Of a stretch of DNA of 64,000 bases, positions 1 through 10,408 are shown piece by piece; position 1 is the first letter of the stretch; every line of letters starts with the position of its first letter. Made by a program: the position numbers and the translations under genes. The notes under the pieces are model-generated. The model did no database searches. It was not told the DNA's origin and worked only from the letters and a program-made list of their open reading frames with translations. This DNA is from JAGWBD01 sp965220615 (lineage in GTDB: Bacteria; Chloroflexota; Anaerolineae; Aggregatilineales; Phototrophicaceae), in assembly GCA_965220615.1 (NCBI GenBank), contig CBDCQL010000002.1:682001-746000 (forward strand), written 5' to 3'.

Positions 1-617
1 AAGCCGGGGGCGGGACCGGCATGTACGCCCGGCAACTCCAGGATCGCTACGCGGCCAGGGTGGAACTCTTTGACATTGAACCGGACCGCGTACTGCAGGC
101 CCGTTCGTCCACGCTTCATGCTCTGGTGGCCGCTGCGGAACGGCTTCCCTACGCCAGCGACCGCTTCGATACCGTGCTTTCCAACGAGGTGCTGGAGCAC
201 GTTCAGGACGACCGTCAGGCATTGCGGGAGATGATACGGGTGCTGAAACCGGGCGGACGTGTCGTCATTTTCTGCCCGAACCGCTGGTACCCCTTTGAAA
301 CGCACGGGCACTTCTGGCGCGGTCGCTATCATTTCGGCAATACACCGTTCATCAACTGGCTGCCGGACGTCGCGCGCAATCGCCTCGCGCCCCACGTGCG
401 CGCCTATACGCGGCGCGGTTTGCTCGGTCTTCTGGCCGGTTGTCCGGTCCGGCTGCTGGAAATGCGCCGCATTTACGGGGGTTATGACAATCTGGTCAGG
501 CGCTTCGGTTGGCCAGCCCGCTCCATACGGGGCCTGTTGCAGGGATTTGAAGGAGGCCCGCTGGACATCTGGGGCCTGTCTCACTTTCTGGTGCTGGAGA
601 AACTGGAGCCCGGTTGA
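1..617 (+). CDS. SAM-dependent class I methyltransferase, 5' end outside window
   Basis: The reading frame is open from the left edge, so the true start lies upstream of the window. The in-frame residues before the first ATG (position 21) read AGGGTG, which is the glycine-rich motif I of class I SAM-dependent methyltransferases, so that ATG cannot be the start. An acidic residue follows at the end of the next strand (LFDIEPDR). A motif resembling the type 11 family post-motif region (SNEVLEHV) and the LKPGG turn come next. The visible part covers most of the catalytic domain. The substrate cannot be read from the sequence. Its stop lies 7 bp from the stop of the convergent phosphoribosyltransferase gene. 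Confidence 0.85.
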   Translation, partial: AGGGTGMYARQLQDRYAARVELFDIEPDRVLQARSSTLHALVAAAERLPYASDRFDTVLSNEVLEHVQDDRQALREMIRVLKPGGRVVIFCPNRWYPFETHGHFWRGRYHFGNTPFINWLPDVARNRLAPHVRAYTRRGLLGLLAGCPVRLLEMRRIYGGYDNLVRRFGWPARSIRGLLQGFEGGPLDIWGLSHFLVLEKLEPG

Positions 618-624
618 GTTGGCT

Positions 625-1188
625 TTAGTCGTCCACCCAGACGGGGAGATGCCCCAAAGCGACGATATTGGTCCATTTGGCGCGGTCGCCCTCGGTCAGG
701 ATCGCGGCCTCAGTGACAACCTCGGCGCCCGCCTTGCGCATGATCAACCGCAGGCCCTGCAGGGTGCTGCCGGTGGAAATGACGTCATCCAGAAGGATCA
801 CCCGTCTACCCAGGACAAGATCACGGTCCCGTTCGTCAAGGTAAAGCATTTGCGGCTGACCCGTCGTGATACTCAGGGTCTCGGAAGCCAGGGCCTCACC
901 CATGTAGGGCTTGAGCGACTTGCGCAGTACCACGTAGGGCAACTGCATGTCGACTGACAGGGCATGGGCCAGCGGAATTGCCTTGGCCTCGGGCGACACC
1001 AGCACATCGGCATTGTAGTCGCGCAGTTTGCCGGCCAGCGCTGTACTGGAAGCCTGGACCAGTTCGCTGTCCCCCAGAATGTTGAGAATGGCGATACGCA
1101 CGCCCGGGCTAATTTCAAACAGGCGCAGGTCCCGTTTTATGCCGGCGATCGTAATGGGCCAGGTGGCGGGCAACTCAGGCCGGTTCAT
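625..1188 (-). CDS. adenine phosphoribosyltransferase-like PRTase
   Basis: This 187-residue protein is a type I phosphoribosyltransferase. It carries the 13-residue PRPP-binding loop VILLDDVISTGST, with the paired acidic residues and the STGST turn. The fold order and the stretch PYVVLRKSLKPY resemble adenine/xanthine phosphoribosyltransferases, which join a purine base to PRPP during salvage. The start was set at the ATG at 1186-1188 because AGGAGG lies 6 nt upstream; a longer frame to 1224 has no such site. The start overlaps the 3' end of the upstream ABC ATPase gene by 14 bp, so the two are probably translated from one message. The base specificity is not certain. Confidence 0.8.
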   Translation of the reverse strand: MNRPELPATWPITIAGIKRDLRLFEISPGVRIAILNILGDSELVQASSTALAGKLRDYNADVLVSPEAKAIPLAHALSVDMQLPYVVLRKSLKPYMGEALASETLSITTGQPQMLYLDERDRDLVLGRRVILLDDVISTGSTLQGLRLIMRKAGAEVVTEAAILTEGDRAKWTNIVALGHLPVWVDD

Positions 1189-1903
1189 GCAGTTCCTCCT
1201 GCGCCTGGTCGTGAAGCTGGCCATCGACCAGGGTCAGTTGACGGTCTGTGATGCCCGCCAGTTCCGGATCGTGGGTTACCAGGACCACCGTCGTGCCGGC
1301 ATCGCGTTGCACGTCCCGCAGCGAATCGAGTACGACCTGGCCAGACGCGGTATCCAGGTTTCCGGTCGGCTCGTCAGCCAGCAACAGGGGTGGGTCGTTG
1401 GCCAGGGCGCGGGCGATGGCAACGCGTTGTTGCTCCCCGCCGGAAAGTTCCGCCGGACGGTGGTGCATGCGGTCGCGCAGTCCCAGTTGCTCCAGCAATT
1501 CACGGGCGCGCCGGTCGGGCCTGTATTTGGGTTTGTGGGCGAACTGGACCGGGAGGGCGACGTTTTCCTGGGCGGTGAGTGTGGGGATCAGGTTGAAGAA
1601 CTGGAAGATAAAGCCGATCTTTTCGTTGCGAATGGTGGTGAGTTGGTCCTCGTTCATGTTCGAGATGTCGACCCCGGCTATTTCGACGCTGCCGCTGCTG
1701 GGTGAATCGAGGCCACCGATCAGGCCCAGCAAGGTGCTCTTGCCGCTGCCCGATGGTCCGACAATACTCACCATCTCGCCGGCGAAAATGTCCAGGTTGA
1801 CGTCGCGCAAGGCGTGCACGCGGACCTTTCCCAAACGCAATTCGCGCGACAGGTTGCGCACGCGGATGACGGCGCGGGACCTTGTGTTCGTTTCCTTGGC
1901 CAT
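1175..1903 (-). CDS. ABC transporter ATP-binding protein, LolD/MacB type
   Basis: This 242-residue ABC ATPase has Walker A GPSGSGKST at about 49-57, the signature LSGGEQQRV at about 153-161, Walker B LLLADEPT at about 173-180 followed by GNLD, and the switch histidine in LVTHD. The LADEPTGNLD form is typical of the LolD/MacB/FtsE group, which powers lipoprotein release or efflux with FtsX-like permeases. No FtsX-like permease gene lies beside it in this window, so the partner is unknown. The start was chosen at the ATG at 1901-1903, just after the ilvE stop at 1909. The longer frame upstream only runs through ilvE in another phase. Confidence 0.88.
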   Translation of the reverse strand: MAKETNTRSRAVIRVRNLSRELRLGKVRVHALRDVNLDIFAGEMVSIVGPSGSGKSTLLGLIGGLDSPSSGSVEIAGVDISNMNEDQLTTIRNEKIGFIFQFFNLIPTLTAQENVALPVQFAHKPKYRPDRRARELLEQLGLRDRMHHRPAELSGGEQQRVAIARALANDPPLLLADEPTGNLDTASGQVVLDSLRDVQRDAGTTVVLVTHDPELAGITDRQLTLVDGQLHDQAQEELHEPA

Positions 1904-1908
1904 CACGA

Positions 1909-2862
1909 TCAACCGACCGCCTGCTGCAGTGCGTAGACCGGCTCCAGCCAGTCCATGTAACGATTGTCCCGCCCGTAGACCACGTCGAGGAAGCGTTCCC
2001 TCAGACGCGAAGTCAGGAGGCCGATTTCGCCATCTCCGACCGGGCGATGTTCGATTTTGGTGATGGGAGTGATTTCTGCGCCGGTACCGCACATGAACAT
2101 CTCATCGGCCAGATAGGCCTCGGTGCGGTCGACAGGCCGTTCCTGAACCTCGACGTTGAGTTCTTCCTGCAACAACTGAATCAGGGAGCGACGGACGATG
2201 CCCTCCAGGACGTCAGCCGTGACCGGAGGCGTGATAGCCACACCCTTTCTCACGAGAAAGAGATTGGCCACACTGCATTCTGCGATGTGGCCGTCATTGT
2301 TGAGCACGATGGCATCGTCGTAACCTGCGAGCATGGCGTCCGAACGGATCATGAGTGAATTGGCATAGGAGCCGGCAATCTTGCCGCGCGCCGGAATGGC
2401 GTTGTCATCCACCCGGCGCCAGGCCGAAATGCAGACGTGCATGCCACCGGCCTTGCTGACGAATCCGCCGTCCCGCAGGGGCATCAGCGTGATGGCCAGT
2501 TCCGGCCGGGTGTCCAGCAAATGCACGCCGAGTGATTCATTGGCGGCATACACCAGTGGACGGATGTAGCAATTGCAATCCACGCCCTCGGCCTGCAACA
2601 ACTCGATCAGGTTTTGCAGCAATTGCGCCGGCGTGAAGTCCAGGTCAAGCCGCAGCAGGGCGGCAGACTGCAACAATCGCTCGAAATGGTCGAACGGCCG
2701 GAAAAGGTAGAGTTGCTCCCGCTCTGCATTCCAGTAGGCGCGCATTCCGGCGAAAACGCTGGTGCCGTACTGCAGGGCCTGGTTGTGAACGCTGATTTTG
2801 GCCTCATCATGGGGCACGACGGCCCCGTCAAACCATGCGTAACGGACGTTGTTTTCACTCAT
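1909..2862 (-). CDS. ilvE: branched-chain amino acid aminotransferase (class IV)
   Basis: This 317-residue PLP enzyme of fold type IV transfers the amino group between branched-chain amino acids and 2-oxoglutarate, the last step of Leu, Ile and Val synthesis. The PLP lysine is K161 in ARGKIAGSYANS. The family segments YGTSVFAGMRAY near the N-terminus and GHIAECSVANLFLV after the lysine are present. The length matches IlvE. The start ATG at 2860-2862 has GGAGAG upstream. The stop lies 5 bp before the ABC ATPase start, giving an ilvE - ABC ATPase - PRTase series. D-amino acid transaminase or ADC lyase are related alternatives, but the length and N-terminal motif favour IlvE. Confidence 0.88.
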   Translation of the reverse strand: MSENNVRYAWFDGAVVPHDEAKISVHNQALQYGTSVFAGMRAYWNAEREQLYLFRPFDHFERLLQSAALLRLDLDFTPAQLLQNLIELLQAEGVDCNCYIRPLVYAANESLGVHLLDTRPELAITLMPLRDGGFVSKAGGMHVCISAWRRVDDNAIPARGKIAGSYANSLMIRSDAMLAGYDDAIVLNNDGHIAECSVANLFLVRKGVAITPPVTADVLEGIVRRSLIQLLQEELNVEVQERPVDRTEAYLADEMFMCGTGAEITPITKIEHRPVGDGEIGLLTSRLRERFLDVVYGRDNRYMDWLEPVYALQQAVG

Positions 2863-2975
2863 GCAGGACTCTCCATGCGTATTCTTTGGATGCACTCACT
2901 GCGCCCCGGCCAAAATCTGGCGCGTCCGGTCGGTTTGCCCCGGTACAGGGCGCCGCATGACAGTTCTACGATGAT

Positions 2976-4133
<1,158 letters not shown>

Positions 4134-4217
4134 GTAGCTGCCGGTCCCCTGACGTTTTGTGCAGTCACCTCTAACCAGACACCCTGCCGGCGACCGCTGC
4201 CGGTAAATCCCGGCAAC

Positions 4218-4245
4218 AGTATAGCACAGGAATCGTGAATGTGAA
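4218..4245 (-). promoter_or_regulatory. putative promoter of sigA
   Basis: On the minus strand TTCACA (4245-4240) is followed after 16 nt by TATACT (4223-4218), with TGC before the -10 box (extended -10). It lies 85-112 bp upstream of the sigA GTG start, inside the gap before lipA. The match is by eye only. Confidence 0.45.
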
Positions 4246-4276
4246 CGCCCGGCCAGTGAACAGGCGACGTTGTCAC

Positions 4277-5251
4277 TTACTGCGTCGGCGCCACCCGCAA
4301 GCGGAACTCCTGTCGTTGGGACAGCGCGCGTACCTGTTCGCCGGCGCGGTAGCTGCTGCGGACCAGCGGCCCGCTTTCCACCCAGCGAAAGCCCATGGCC
4401 AGGCCCCGTTCGCGAATAAAATCGAACTCACCCGGTTCGTAGAATCGCTCTACGGGCAAATGCACCTGGCTCGGCTGCAAATACTGGCCGACGGTCAAAA
4501 TGTCGACGTCACATTCGCGCAGGTCTCGCATCGTCTCAAGCAACTCGTCCATTCGCTCGCCAAGGCCAACCATGATTCCGCTCTTGGTCAACACCTCGGG
4601 GTCCAGGCGACGGGCGTTGCGCAAGGTGGCCATGGCCCATTCATAGCGGTCCTGCGGCTGCACGACGCGAAAGAGACGAGGGACCGTTTCCACGTTGTGA
4701 TTGAGGATTTCGGGCTGCGCGTCGAGGACGGTGCGCAGTGCAGCTTCGTCGCCCTTAAAGTCAGGGATCAGCACTTCAATGCTGCAGCCAGGCTGCAACT
4801 GGCGGATGCGACGGATCACCATGGCGAAGATCGGCGCGCCGCCATCCGGCCGTTCGTCGCGATTGACGCTGGTGATGACTACGTGCTCAAGGCCCATGGC
4901 GCGCACGGCCTCCGCCACGCGCTTCGGTTCGGCCCAGTCAAGTGGCGCCGGCCGACCGGTCCTGATGTCGCAAAAACCGCAGGAACGGGTGCAGGTGTCC
5001 CCCATCATGAGGAAGGTGGCGGTGCCCTTGCCCCAGCATTCGCCAATGTTGGGGCACTGCGCTTCCTCACAGACCGTGTGCAGGGTCTTCGAGCGCATCA
5101 GACTGCGGACGTGTTCGTAAGTGGCGCCAGAGGGCGCGCGCACCTTGATCCAGGGCGGGCGCCGGCGCGGATGCGCGGGGTCCGGTTTCCAGTCGCCACC
5201 CCCGTTTGGGTCAACGACGGGAATGCCGTCCGGGTTCATCAAGTCAGCCAC
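4277..5251 (-). CDS. lipA: lipoyl synthase
   Basis: This 324-residue radical SAM enzyme inserts two sulfurs into octanoyl chains on lipoyl domains. Both iron-sulfur cluster motifs are present: the auxiliary cluster motif C-x4-C-x5-C in CEEAQCPNIGEC and the radical SAM motif C-x3-C-x2-C in CTRSCGFC. The C-terminal serine ligand region GPLVRSSYRAGEQ is present. The GTG at 5249-5251 was chosen as start because AGGGGAG lies a few nucleotides upstream; an ATG four codons inside is the alternative. It has its own clear promoter. No lipB or lipoate ligase gene is visible in the window. Confidence 0.95.
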   Translation of the reverse strand: MADLMNPDGIPVVDPNGGGDWKPDPAHPRRRPPWIKVRAPSGATYEHVRSLMRSKTLHTVCEEAQCPNIGECWGKGTATFLMMGDTCTRSCGFCDIRTGRPAPLDWAEPKRVAEAVRAMGLEHVVITSVNRDERPDGGAPIFAMVIRRIRQLQPGCSIEVLIPDFKGDEAALRTVLDAQPEILNHNVETVPRLFRVVQPQDRYEWAMATLRNARRLDPEVLTKSGIMVGLGERMDELLETMRDLRECDVDILTVGQYLQPSQVHLPVERFYEPGEFDFIRERGLAMGFRWVESGPLVRSSYRAGEQVRALSQRQEFRLRVAPTQ

Positions 5252-5278
5252 AATTTACTCCCCTGCGTCTGCCTTTTA

Positions 5279-5306
5279 ATTATAGGAGGGTGGACGAGCT
5301 TGTCCA
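5279..5306 (-). promoter_or_regulatory. putative lipA promoter
   Basis: On the minus strand TGGACA (5306-5301), a 16-nt spacer and a perfect TATAAT (5284-5279) lie about 30 nt upstream of the lipA GTG start. Confidence 0.6.
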
Positions 5307-5358
5307 GTATGCCGCTTGCTTCATCCATTGCGAGGGCATGAGCCCTGTGCCAGACTGA

Positions 5359-6189
5359 ATGCCCGTTGACTATCGAGGCACAGTCGTGCGCCGACCGTTG
5401 CTTTACCTGCTCTTGCTGGCAGCGCTGCCAGCCCTGACCGGGATGTCCAATCTGGCAGCCAACCTGCGATTTGTTGCCAGTGGCCCGGCGGGAGCGTTGC
5501 TTTATGCGGCGAATTTCACGTTTCCCGATGCCAGTATGGGATTGTCAGCAATTGGCAGGTCGGCCAGTCTGCGGGACGGGGCGCTTCACCTTGAACCGGG
5601 CGATGCGAATCGCCTGGTGTATGCCCTGGTTGGCCCTGAACTTGCTGATTTCGATCTGGATGTAGAGGCACGCGCGCTGGCTGGTCCACTGGACAACGGT
5701 TTCGGCGTAATCTTTCGGTTACAGCAGCCGCGCCCGTTCCCGCTTGTCGAGGCCTTCGGATGGACTGCCGCACGCGGGTCGGCCGGTATCAATTACTATA
5801 TGTTCCTTGCCAGCAGCGACGGTTACTATCAACTGCTCCGAACGCTATCCGGCAGGCAGCAGGTGTTGAGTACCTGGATTCCATCCCCGTTTATCCGTCA
5901 GGGCCCTGGTGCCAGCAACCGACTGGGGATTCGCGCAAGGGGCCCGGAGTTGGAGTTCTTCATCAACGACGGGCAACTGGAGTTTTGCATACCGGACAGC
6001 CAGTCCGACAGCAGCACCTGGGTTACCGGGGAATGTCTGGGCGGTCAGATGCGCAGCATAGTGAGGGATGACACGCTTCAGAAGGGACGTACCGCGCTGG
6101 CAGCGCAGTCCATGCAAGAGGCCGGAGTCCTGGTGGCATTCGACAATTTGCTGCTGCGCATGCCGACTGAAGGAGATGTCGCGGCATGA
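5359..6189 (+). CDS. secreted or membrane-anchored protein, concanavalin-like fold suspected
   Basis: The protein has 276 residues. A charged start (RRPLLY) is followed by a hydrophobic stretch at about 13-29 that looks like a signal peptide or anchor, without a convincing lipobox. The rest is rich in alternating strands. Features such as DFDLDVEARAL, NGFGVIFRLQ and FDNLLLRM near the end resemble the jelly-roll laminin-G-like (DUF1080-type) domains often found in exported proteins of Chloroflexota. That fold is an inference from pattern. There is no recognisable active site. Its stop overlaps the start of mtaB by 4 nt (ATGA), so the two are translationally coupled, although no functional link is evident. 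Confidence 0.7.
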   Translation: MPVDYRGTVVRRPLLYLLLLAALPALTGMSNLAANLRFVASGPAGALLYAANFTFPDASMGLSAIGRSASLRDGALHLEPGDANRLVYALVGPELADFDLDVEARALAGPLDNGFGVIFRLQQPRPFPLVEAFGWTAARGSAGINYYMFLASSDGYYQLLRTLSGRQQVLSTWIPSPFIRQGPGASNRLGIRARGPELEFFINDGQLEFCIPDSQSDSSTWVTGECLGGQMRSIVRDDTLQKGRTALAAQSMQEAGVLVAFDNLLLRMPTEGDVAA

Positions 6190-7448
6190 AAGTCCACCTG
6201 CGAAGCCTGGGCTGTCGCCTCAACCAGGCGGAAATGGATGCCTTGGGCCGCAATCTTTTGCAACGGGGCCATGAACTGACGGGGGACCCGGCGCAGGCCG
6301 GCGAGATCGTCGTCAACACCTGCAGTGTGACCCGGGAAGCAGGCGCCGACAGTCGCGCCCTGGTGCGCGAATTGGGGCGCCGGTCCCCTGGAGCCGGCGT
6401 CACCGTGACCGGCTGCCATGCCGAACTGGCTCCGCAGGAATTCAGGGCCATGCCCAACGTGGGACGGGTTGTTGGCAATCTGCAGAAGGATGGCATCGTC
6501 GATCTGCTCGACGCTGAAACGCCGGATGCTGCGGAAACAATGACCGTTGGGCCGGGCATGCGCACCCGCGCCTTTGTCAAGGTGCAGGACGGTTGCGACC
6601 ACGCCTGCACGTTCTGCGTGACCACCCTCGCGCGTGGGCCAGGCCGCAGTCGACCGCTGCCGGAGGTTCTGGCCGACATTCGCGGGTTGCATGCGCTCGG
6701 TTACCAGGAAACGGTCTTGAGTGGAGTCCAACTGGGTAGTTTCGGCCGCGACCTGGGGTTTGGGCAAGGGCTCGCAGAACTCTTGCAAGCCATTTTGTCG
6801 GATACCGACATTCCCCGTCTGCGCCTCTCTTCACTGGAACCCTGGGATCTGACGCCCGGGTTGTTTGGCCTGTGGCAGAATTCACGTCTCTGCCGGCACG
6901 TTCATTTGCCGCTGCAGAGCGGTTGCGCCGCCACGCTCAGGCGAATGCGTCGGCGCTGCAGCCCGGAGGCATTCAGCGCGCTGTTGCGTGATTTCCGCGC
7001 GAGCGTTCCCGACCTGAGAATCACAACGGACGTCATGGTCGGTTTCCCTGGAGAGGACGAGAGGGAATTCGAGGCCAGCAGGGCCTTCATCGCCAGACAA
7101 CCTCTGGCCGGTCTGCACGTCTTCCGATTCAGTCCACGTCCAGGCACGCCTGCTACCCGTATGCGCGGGCAGATCCGGGAAAGCACCAAAAGGGAACGTA
7201 GCGCCGAATTGCGGCGTCTTGGCGAAGCGCTGGCCAGTGACTATGCACGCGATATTGAGGGGCAGACGCAGGAAGTGTTGTGGGAACAGGTCGCCGGCGC
7301 GACACCGGAAGGCTTTGTCAACGTCGGGTATACTGATACGTGGATGCGGGTTCGAGCCATTCATCCATGGCCGCTTACCAACCGAATTACTGCGGCCAGG
7401 CTGGGGCGCTATCTGGATGGAGAGGTCCAGGCGACGCCAATTCTCTAG
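6186..7448 (+). CDS. mtaB: tRNA t6A37 methylthiotransferase (MtaB-like)
   Basis: This 420-residue methylthiotransferase has the N-terminal UPF0004 domain (LGCRLNQAEMDAL, NTCSVT, TGCHAE: three cysteines for one cluster), the radical SAM motif C-x3-C-x2-C in CDHACTFC followed by GPGRSR, and a C-terminal TRAM-like tail. The GCR-N-Q-E form of the first motif and the CVTTLARGPGRSR segment match MtaB, which converts t6A to ms2t6A at position 37 of tRNAs reading ANN codons, rather than MiaB or RimO. The start ATG overlaps the previous stop. Confidence 0.88.
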   Translation: MKVHLRSLGCRLNQAEMDALGRNLLQRGHELTGDPAQAGEIVVNTCSVTREAGADSRALVRELGRRSPGAGVTVTGCHAELAPQEFRAMPNVGRVVGNLQKDGIVDLLDAETPDAAETMTVGPGMRTRAFVKVQDGCDHACTFCVTTLARGPGRSRPLPEVLADIRGLHALGYQETVLSGVQLGSFGRDLGFGQGLAELLQAILSDTDIPRLRLSSLEPWDLTPGLFGLWQNSRLCRHVHLPLQSGCAATLRRMRRRCSPEAFSALLRDFRASVPDLRITTDVMVGFPGEDEREFEASRAFIARQPLAGLHVFRFSPRPGTPATRMRGQIRESTKRERSAELRRLGEALASDYARDIEGQTQEVLWEQVAGATPEGFVNVGYTDTWMRVRAIHPWPLTNRITAARLGRYLDGEVQATPIL

Positions 7449-7568
7449 TCAGGACGATATTCGGAATGTTTCAGCGGGCGCAAGCCTACAGGTGGCACCC
7501 TTGTGCTTCGCGCTGCAATTCCCGGGCCAGGTCAGACTTGCAAAAAGACCAGGCGGCGAAAGTGACAG

Positions 7569-9908
7569 ATGGCCGACGCCGGGGCGAGGCAACGCATGGA
7601 ATGGCGTGAGGACTCTGGCGCTGGCGATCTGCGCCCGCACATTCCGGGTTTCATCATTGCGGCGGTTCTCACCGTCCTGCTGACGACAGCCATTGTGGCC
7701 AGCGACGTGCTCTTGCCCCTCTGGACGGGCAGCAGCGATCTGCGAGTGGGCCAGGTCGCTGAAGAAAACATCCTGTCACCGTTCAGCCTCACCTTTGAAA
7801 GTGCCTTGCTGACCGAAATGAACCGCAGGGAAGCTGCCGCGGCGATTGTCGAGGTCTTCGACCCACCTGACCCCAACGTGAGTCGCGCCCAAAGCCAACT
7901 GGCGCGACAGGTGCTTGACTATGTCCGAACGGTACGCCAGGACAATCTGGGAACGGTGGCGCAGCGTGCCGACGACCTGCAGCACATTACAGCGCTGACT
8001 CTGGGTGATGACCAAATCGATCGAATTCTGAACATGCCCGCCGAGACATGGGACAGCGTTGATGACGAGATCATCAATGTGCTGGAACGGATCATGCGGG
8101 AACCCATTCGCGCTTCTTCCCTTGACGTTGTGCGCACCCAGTTGCCCACGCAGGTGAGCATTCGCTTCTCGCCGGCTGAATCCGAGATCATTGTCGCCAT
8201 CGTCGAAGATCTGCTCCGTCCCAATACCTTTCCCAACCAGGAGGCAACCGAGGCCGCGCGCAGGGCCGCGGTGGCTGCGGTGCAGCCGGTAGAGCGGACC
8301 TTCGCACTCAATGAGGTGGTGGTCCGTCAAAACGAGCAGGTTACCGCGATAGACATGGAAGCCCTGGGCGTGCTCGGTCTGTTGCAGACTGAATCACGCC
8401 GCTTGCAGGAAGTTGGCAAGGCCTTTTTTGCCAGCCTGCTGGTGCTGGCCCTGACCGCCCTCTATATCGTGCGCTTCGAACGCGCCTTGCTGGTGAGGGC
8501 CAGTTTCTCCCTGTTGTTGGCGGGCTTGTTCCTGCTGGTGCTGGCTGGGGCCCGCCTGGTGCAAATGAACAGCATGCCGGCGGAGCTCTATTTGTTTCCC
8601 ACGGCGGCCCTGTCCCTGTTGTACGTGGCCATCGCCTCTCCTCGCATTGCGCTGATTGCGACTGTCAATTTGTCGTTTCTGCTGGGGCTGGTTGCGACCG
8701 GCTCCCTGGAAATGGCGACGCTTACCATTGCCGGCGGCCTGACGGGACTGTTGACCCTGCGCAGCACAGATCGCCTGAACAACTTTTTTCTCTCCGGACT
8801 TTTCATCGCACTTTCGAACATGTTGGTGGCTGTCGTGTTCAATCTGGGTGTGTCGGGCGCATCGCTGACCGTGCTGTTGCCCTACAGCCTGTTCAATGGC
8901 CTGCTGGCAGCGGCGATTGCCGTGGCCGGCATGTATCTGCTGACCCTGTTTTTCAATTTGCCCACCAGTCTGAAGCTGGTCGAGCTCAGCCAGCCGGGGC
9001 AGCCGCTGTTGCGCCGTCTGTTGCGGGAAGCGCCTGGCACCTATCAGCATTCACTGCAGGTCGCGAACCTCTGCGAGCAGGCGGCCCTGGCCATTGGCGC
9101 CGATGCCGAGCAGGTGCGCATTGCGGCCATGTATCACGACATCGGCAAAATCCCCAATGCCGTGTTCTTCAGCGAAAACCAGCAGTTTGGCACGGGCAAC
9201 GCCCATGACGTACTGGGCGACCCGGAACGCAGCGCCGATATCATCATCAGTCATGTCCCCGATGGAGAAGCGTTGGCCCGGGAATACCATCTTCCGGGTC
9301 GCTTCAGGGACTACATCGCCGAACACCACGGAACGACGGAAGTCTTTGTGTTTTGGCGCAAGGCCGTTGAATCTGCCGGGGGTGATGAAGGCCAGGTGGA
9401 CAAGGCGAAATTCCGCTATCCGGGACCTCGACCGCGAAGCCGCGAGACCGCGGTCATGATGCTGGCGGACAGTTGTGAGTCTGCCGTTCGTTCCATTGGG
9501 CCGACCAGCCGCGACCAGGTCACGGAAATCGTGATGCGCATCGTGGAAGGCAAAATGGATGAAGGGCAGCTGGATGAATCCGGGCTGACACTGAAGGACA
9601 TCCGTACTATCCAGGGTACCCTGGTGGAAATGTTGCAGGCGGTCTATCATCCGCGAATCGATTATCAGAGAGTCGGTGGTGCGGCTCCGGCGATGCCGGC
9701 CCCGACTGCAACGTTGCCGGTGCGCAGCGAGTCTGTTCCCGAACCGCGGCCCGTGGCCGTTCTTACGGCGGAGAACCTGTCGATGAGTTCTCCGAGCGAT
9801 CGACCTCGCCCGGGGCCGTTGCCGGAGGTGCCTGAATTGCCCCATCACGACGATGCGGAGTGGGCCGGCGACGCCGGACGCGAACAGGGAGAAAAGTCAT
9901 CATCGTGA
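7569..9908 (+). CDS. 7TM-HD family phosphohydrolase (PgpH/YqfF-like)
   Basis: The protein has 779 residues: one membrane helix near 26-48, an extracytoplasmic 7TMR-HDED domain to about residue 275, a multi-helix membrane block at about 280-470, and a cytoplasmic HD domain. The HD motif is YQHSLQVANL followed by MYHDIGKIPN. A proline-rich tail follows from about residue 700. Family members such as Listeria PgpH hydrolyse cyclic di-AMP to pApA. The gene is coupled by a 4-nt GTGA overlap to ybeY, a gene order common in Firmicutes and Chloroflexota. No diadenylate cyclase gene is visible in this window. The start is uncertain; an ATG lies nine codons inside. Confidence 0.88.
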   Translation: MADAGARQRMEWREDSGAGDLRPHIPGFIIAAVLTVLLTTAIVASDVLLPLWTGSSDLRVGQVAEENILSPFSLTFESALLTEMNRREAAAAIVEVFDPPDPNVSRAQSQLARQVLDYVRTVRQDNLGTVAQRADDLQHITALTLGDDQIDRILNMPAETWDSVDDEIINVLERIMREPIRASSLDVVRTQLPTQVSIRFSPAESEIIVAIVEDLLRPNTFPNQEATEAARRAAVAAVQPVERTFALNEVVVRQNEQVTAIDMEALGVLGLLQTESRRLQEVGKAFFASLLVLALTALYIVRFERALLVRASFSLLLAGLFLLVLAGARLVQMNSMPAELYLFPTAALSLLYVAIASPRIALIATVNLSFLLGLVATGSLEMATLTIAGGLTGLLTLRSTDRLNNFFLSGLFIALSNMLVAVVFNLGVSGASLTVLLPYSLFNGLLAAAIAVAGMYLLTLFFNLPTSLKLVELSQPGQPLLRRLLREAPGTYQHSLQVANLCEQAALAIGADAEQVRIAAMYHDIGKIPNAVFFSENQQFGTGNAHDVLGDPERSADIIISHVPDGEALAREYHLPGRFRDYIAEHHGTTEVFVFWRKAVESAGGDEGQVDKAKFRYPGPRPRSRETAVMMLADSCESAVRSIGPTSRDQVTEIVMRIVEGKMDEGQLDESGLTLKDIRTIQGTLVEMLQAVYHPRIDYQRVGGAAPAMPAPTATLPVRSESVPEPRPVAVLTAENLSMSSPSDRPRPGPLPEVPELPHHDDAEWAGDAGREQGEKSSS

Positions 9909-10399
9909 ACGACGTTGATGTTCGCAACGAGACCGGTCACGTCATTGACGTGGCCCCCTTGACCAGGGCCGTGCAGGCAACACTGCACATGCATGGTGCC
10001 TGCGGGGCGACGAATGGCAGGGTCTCGATTGTACTCACCAGTGACGATCGGGTACGAAACCTGAACCGTCGTTATCGTGGTATCGACCGTGTGACCGACG
10101 TCCTTTCCTTCCCGGCCCTGCCTCACGGGATAGGGCAGGAAGAACCTGTCCTGGGAGACCTGGTGCTGGCATTGCCCTGGGCCTCGCGTCAAGCCGAACT
10201 TGCCGGCCATCAGGTCATGGAAGACCTTGCCCTGCTGGTGGTCCACGGGACCCTGCATTTGCTGGGATTTACCCATAGTGACGAGAGGGGGAGCGACGCC
10301 ATGCGGACCGCGCAGGCCGCCGTATTGCAACGCCTGGGTGTTCCCCCGGAGAATGTTGATCAATTGGAACAACTGTCCGAAACGGAAGCATGGGTGTGA
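9905..10399 (+). CDS. ybeY: endoribonuclease YbeY (rRNA maturation factor)
   Basis: This 164-residue metalloprotein has the zinc-binding motif HGTLHLLGFTH (H-x3-H-x5-H) and the family segment VTDVLSFPA. YbeY takes part in 16S rRNA 3' end processing and 70S quality control. The start was set at GTG 9905, whose GTGA overlaps the stop of the HD phosphohydrolase and which has AGGGAG upstream. An ATG at 9860 would extend into the preceding gene without a ribosome binding site. Confidence 0.92.
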   Translation: MNDVDVRNETGHVIDVAPLTRAVQATLHMHGACGATNGRVSIVLTSDDRVRNLNRRYRGIDRVTDVLSFPALPHGIGQEEPVLGDLVLALPWASRQAELAGHQVMEDLALLVVHGTLHLLGFTHSDERGSDAMRTAQAAVLQRLGVPPENVDQLEQLSETEAWV

Positions 10400-10408
10400 G
10401 TCGGTAAC

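Noticed and set aside
4235..5341. 368-codon open frame opposite lipA
   Set aside because: LipA on the minus strand has all its catalytic motifs, and the plus-strand frame has none.
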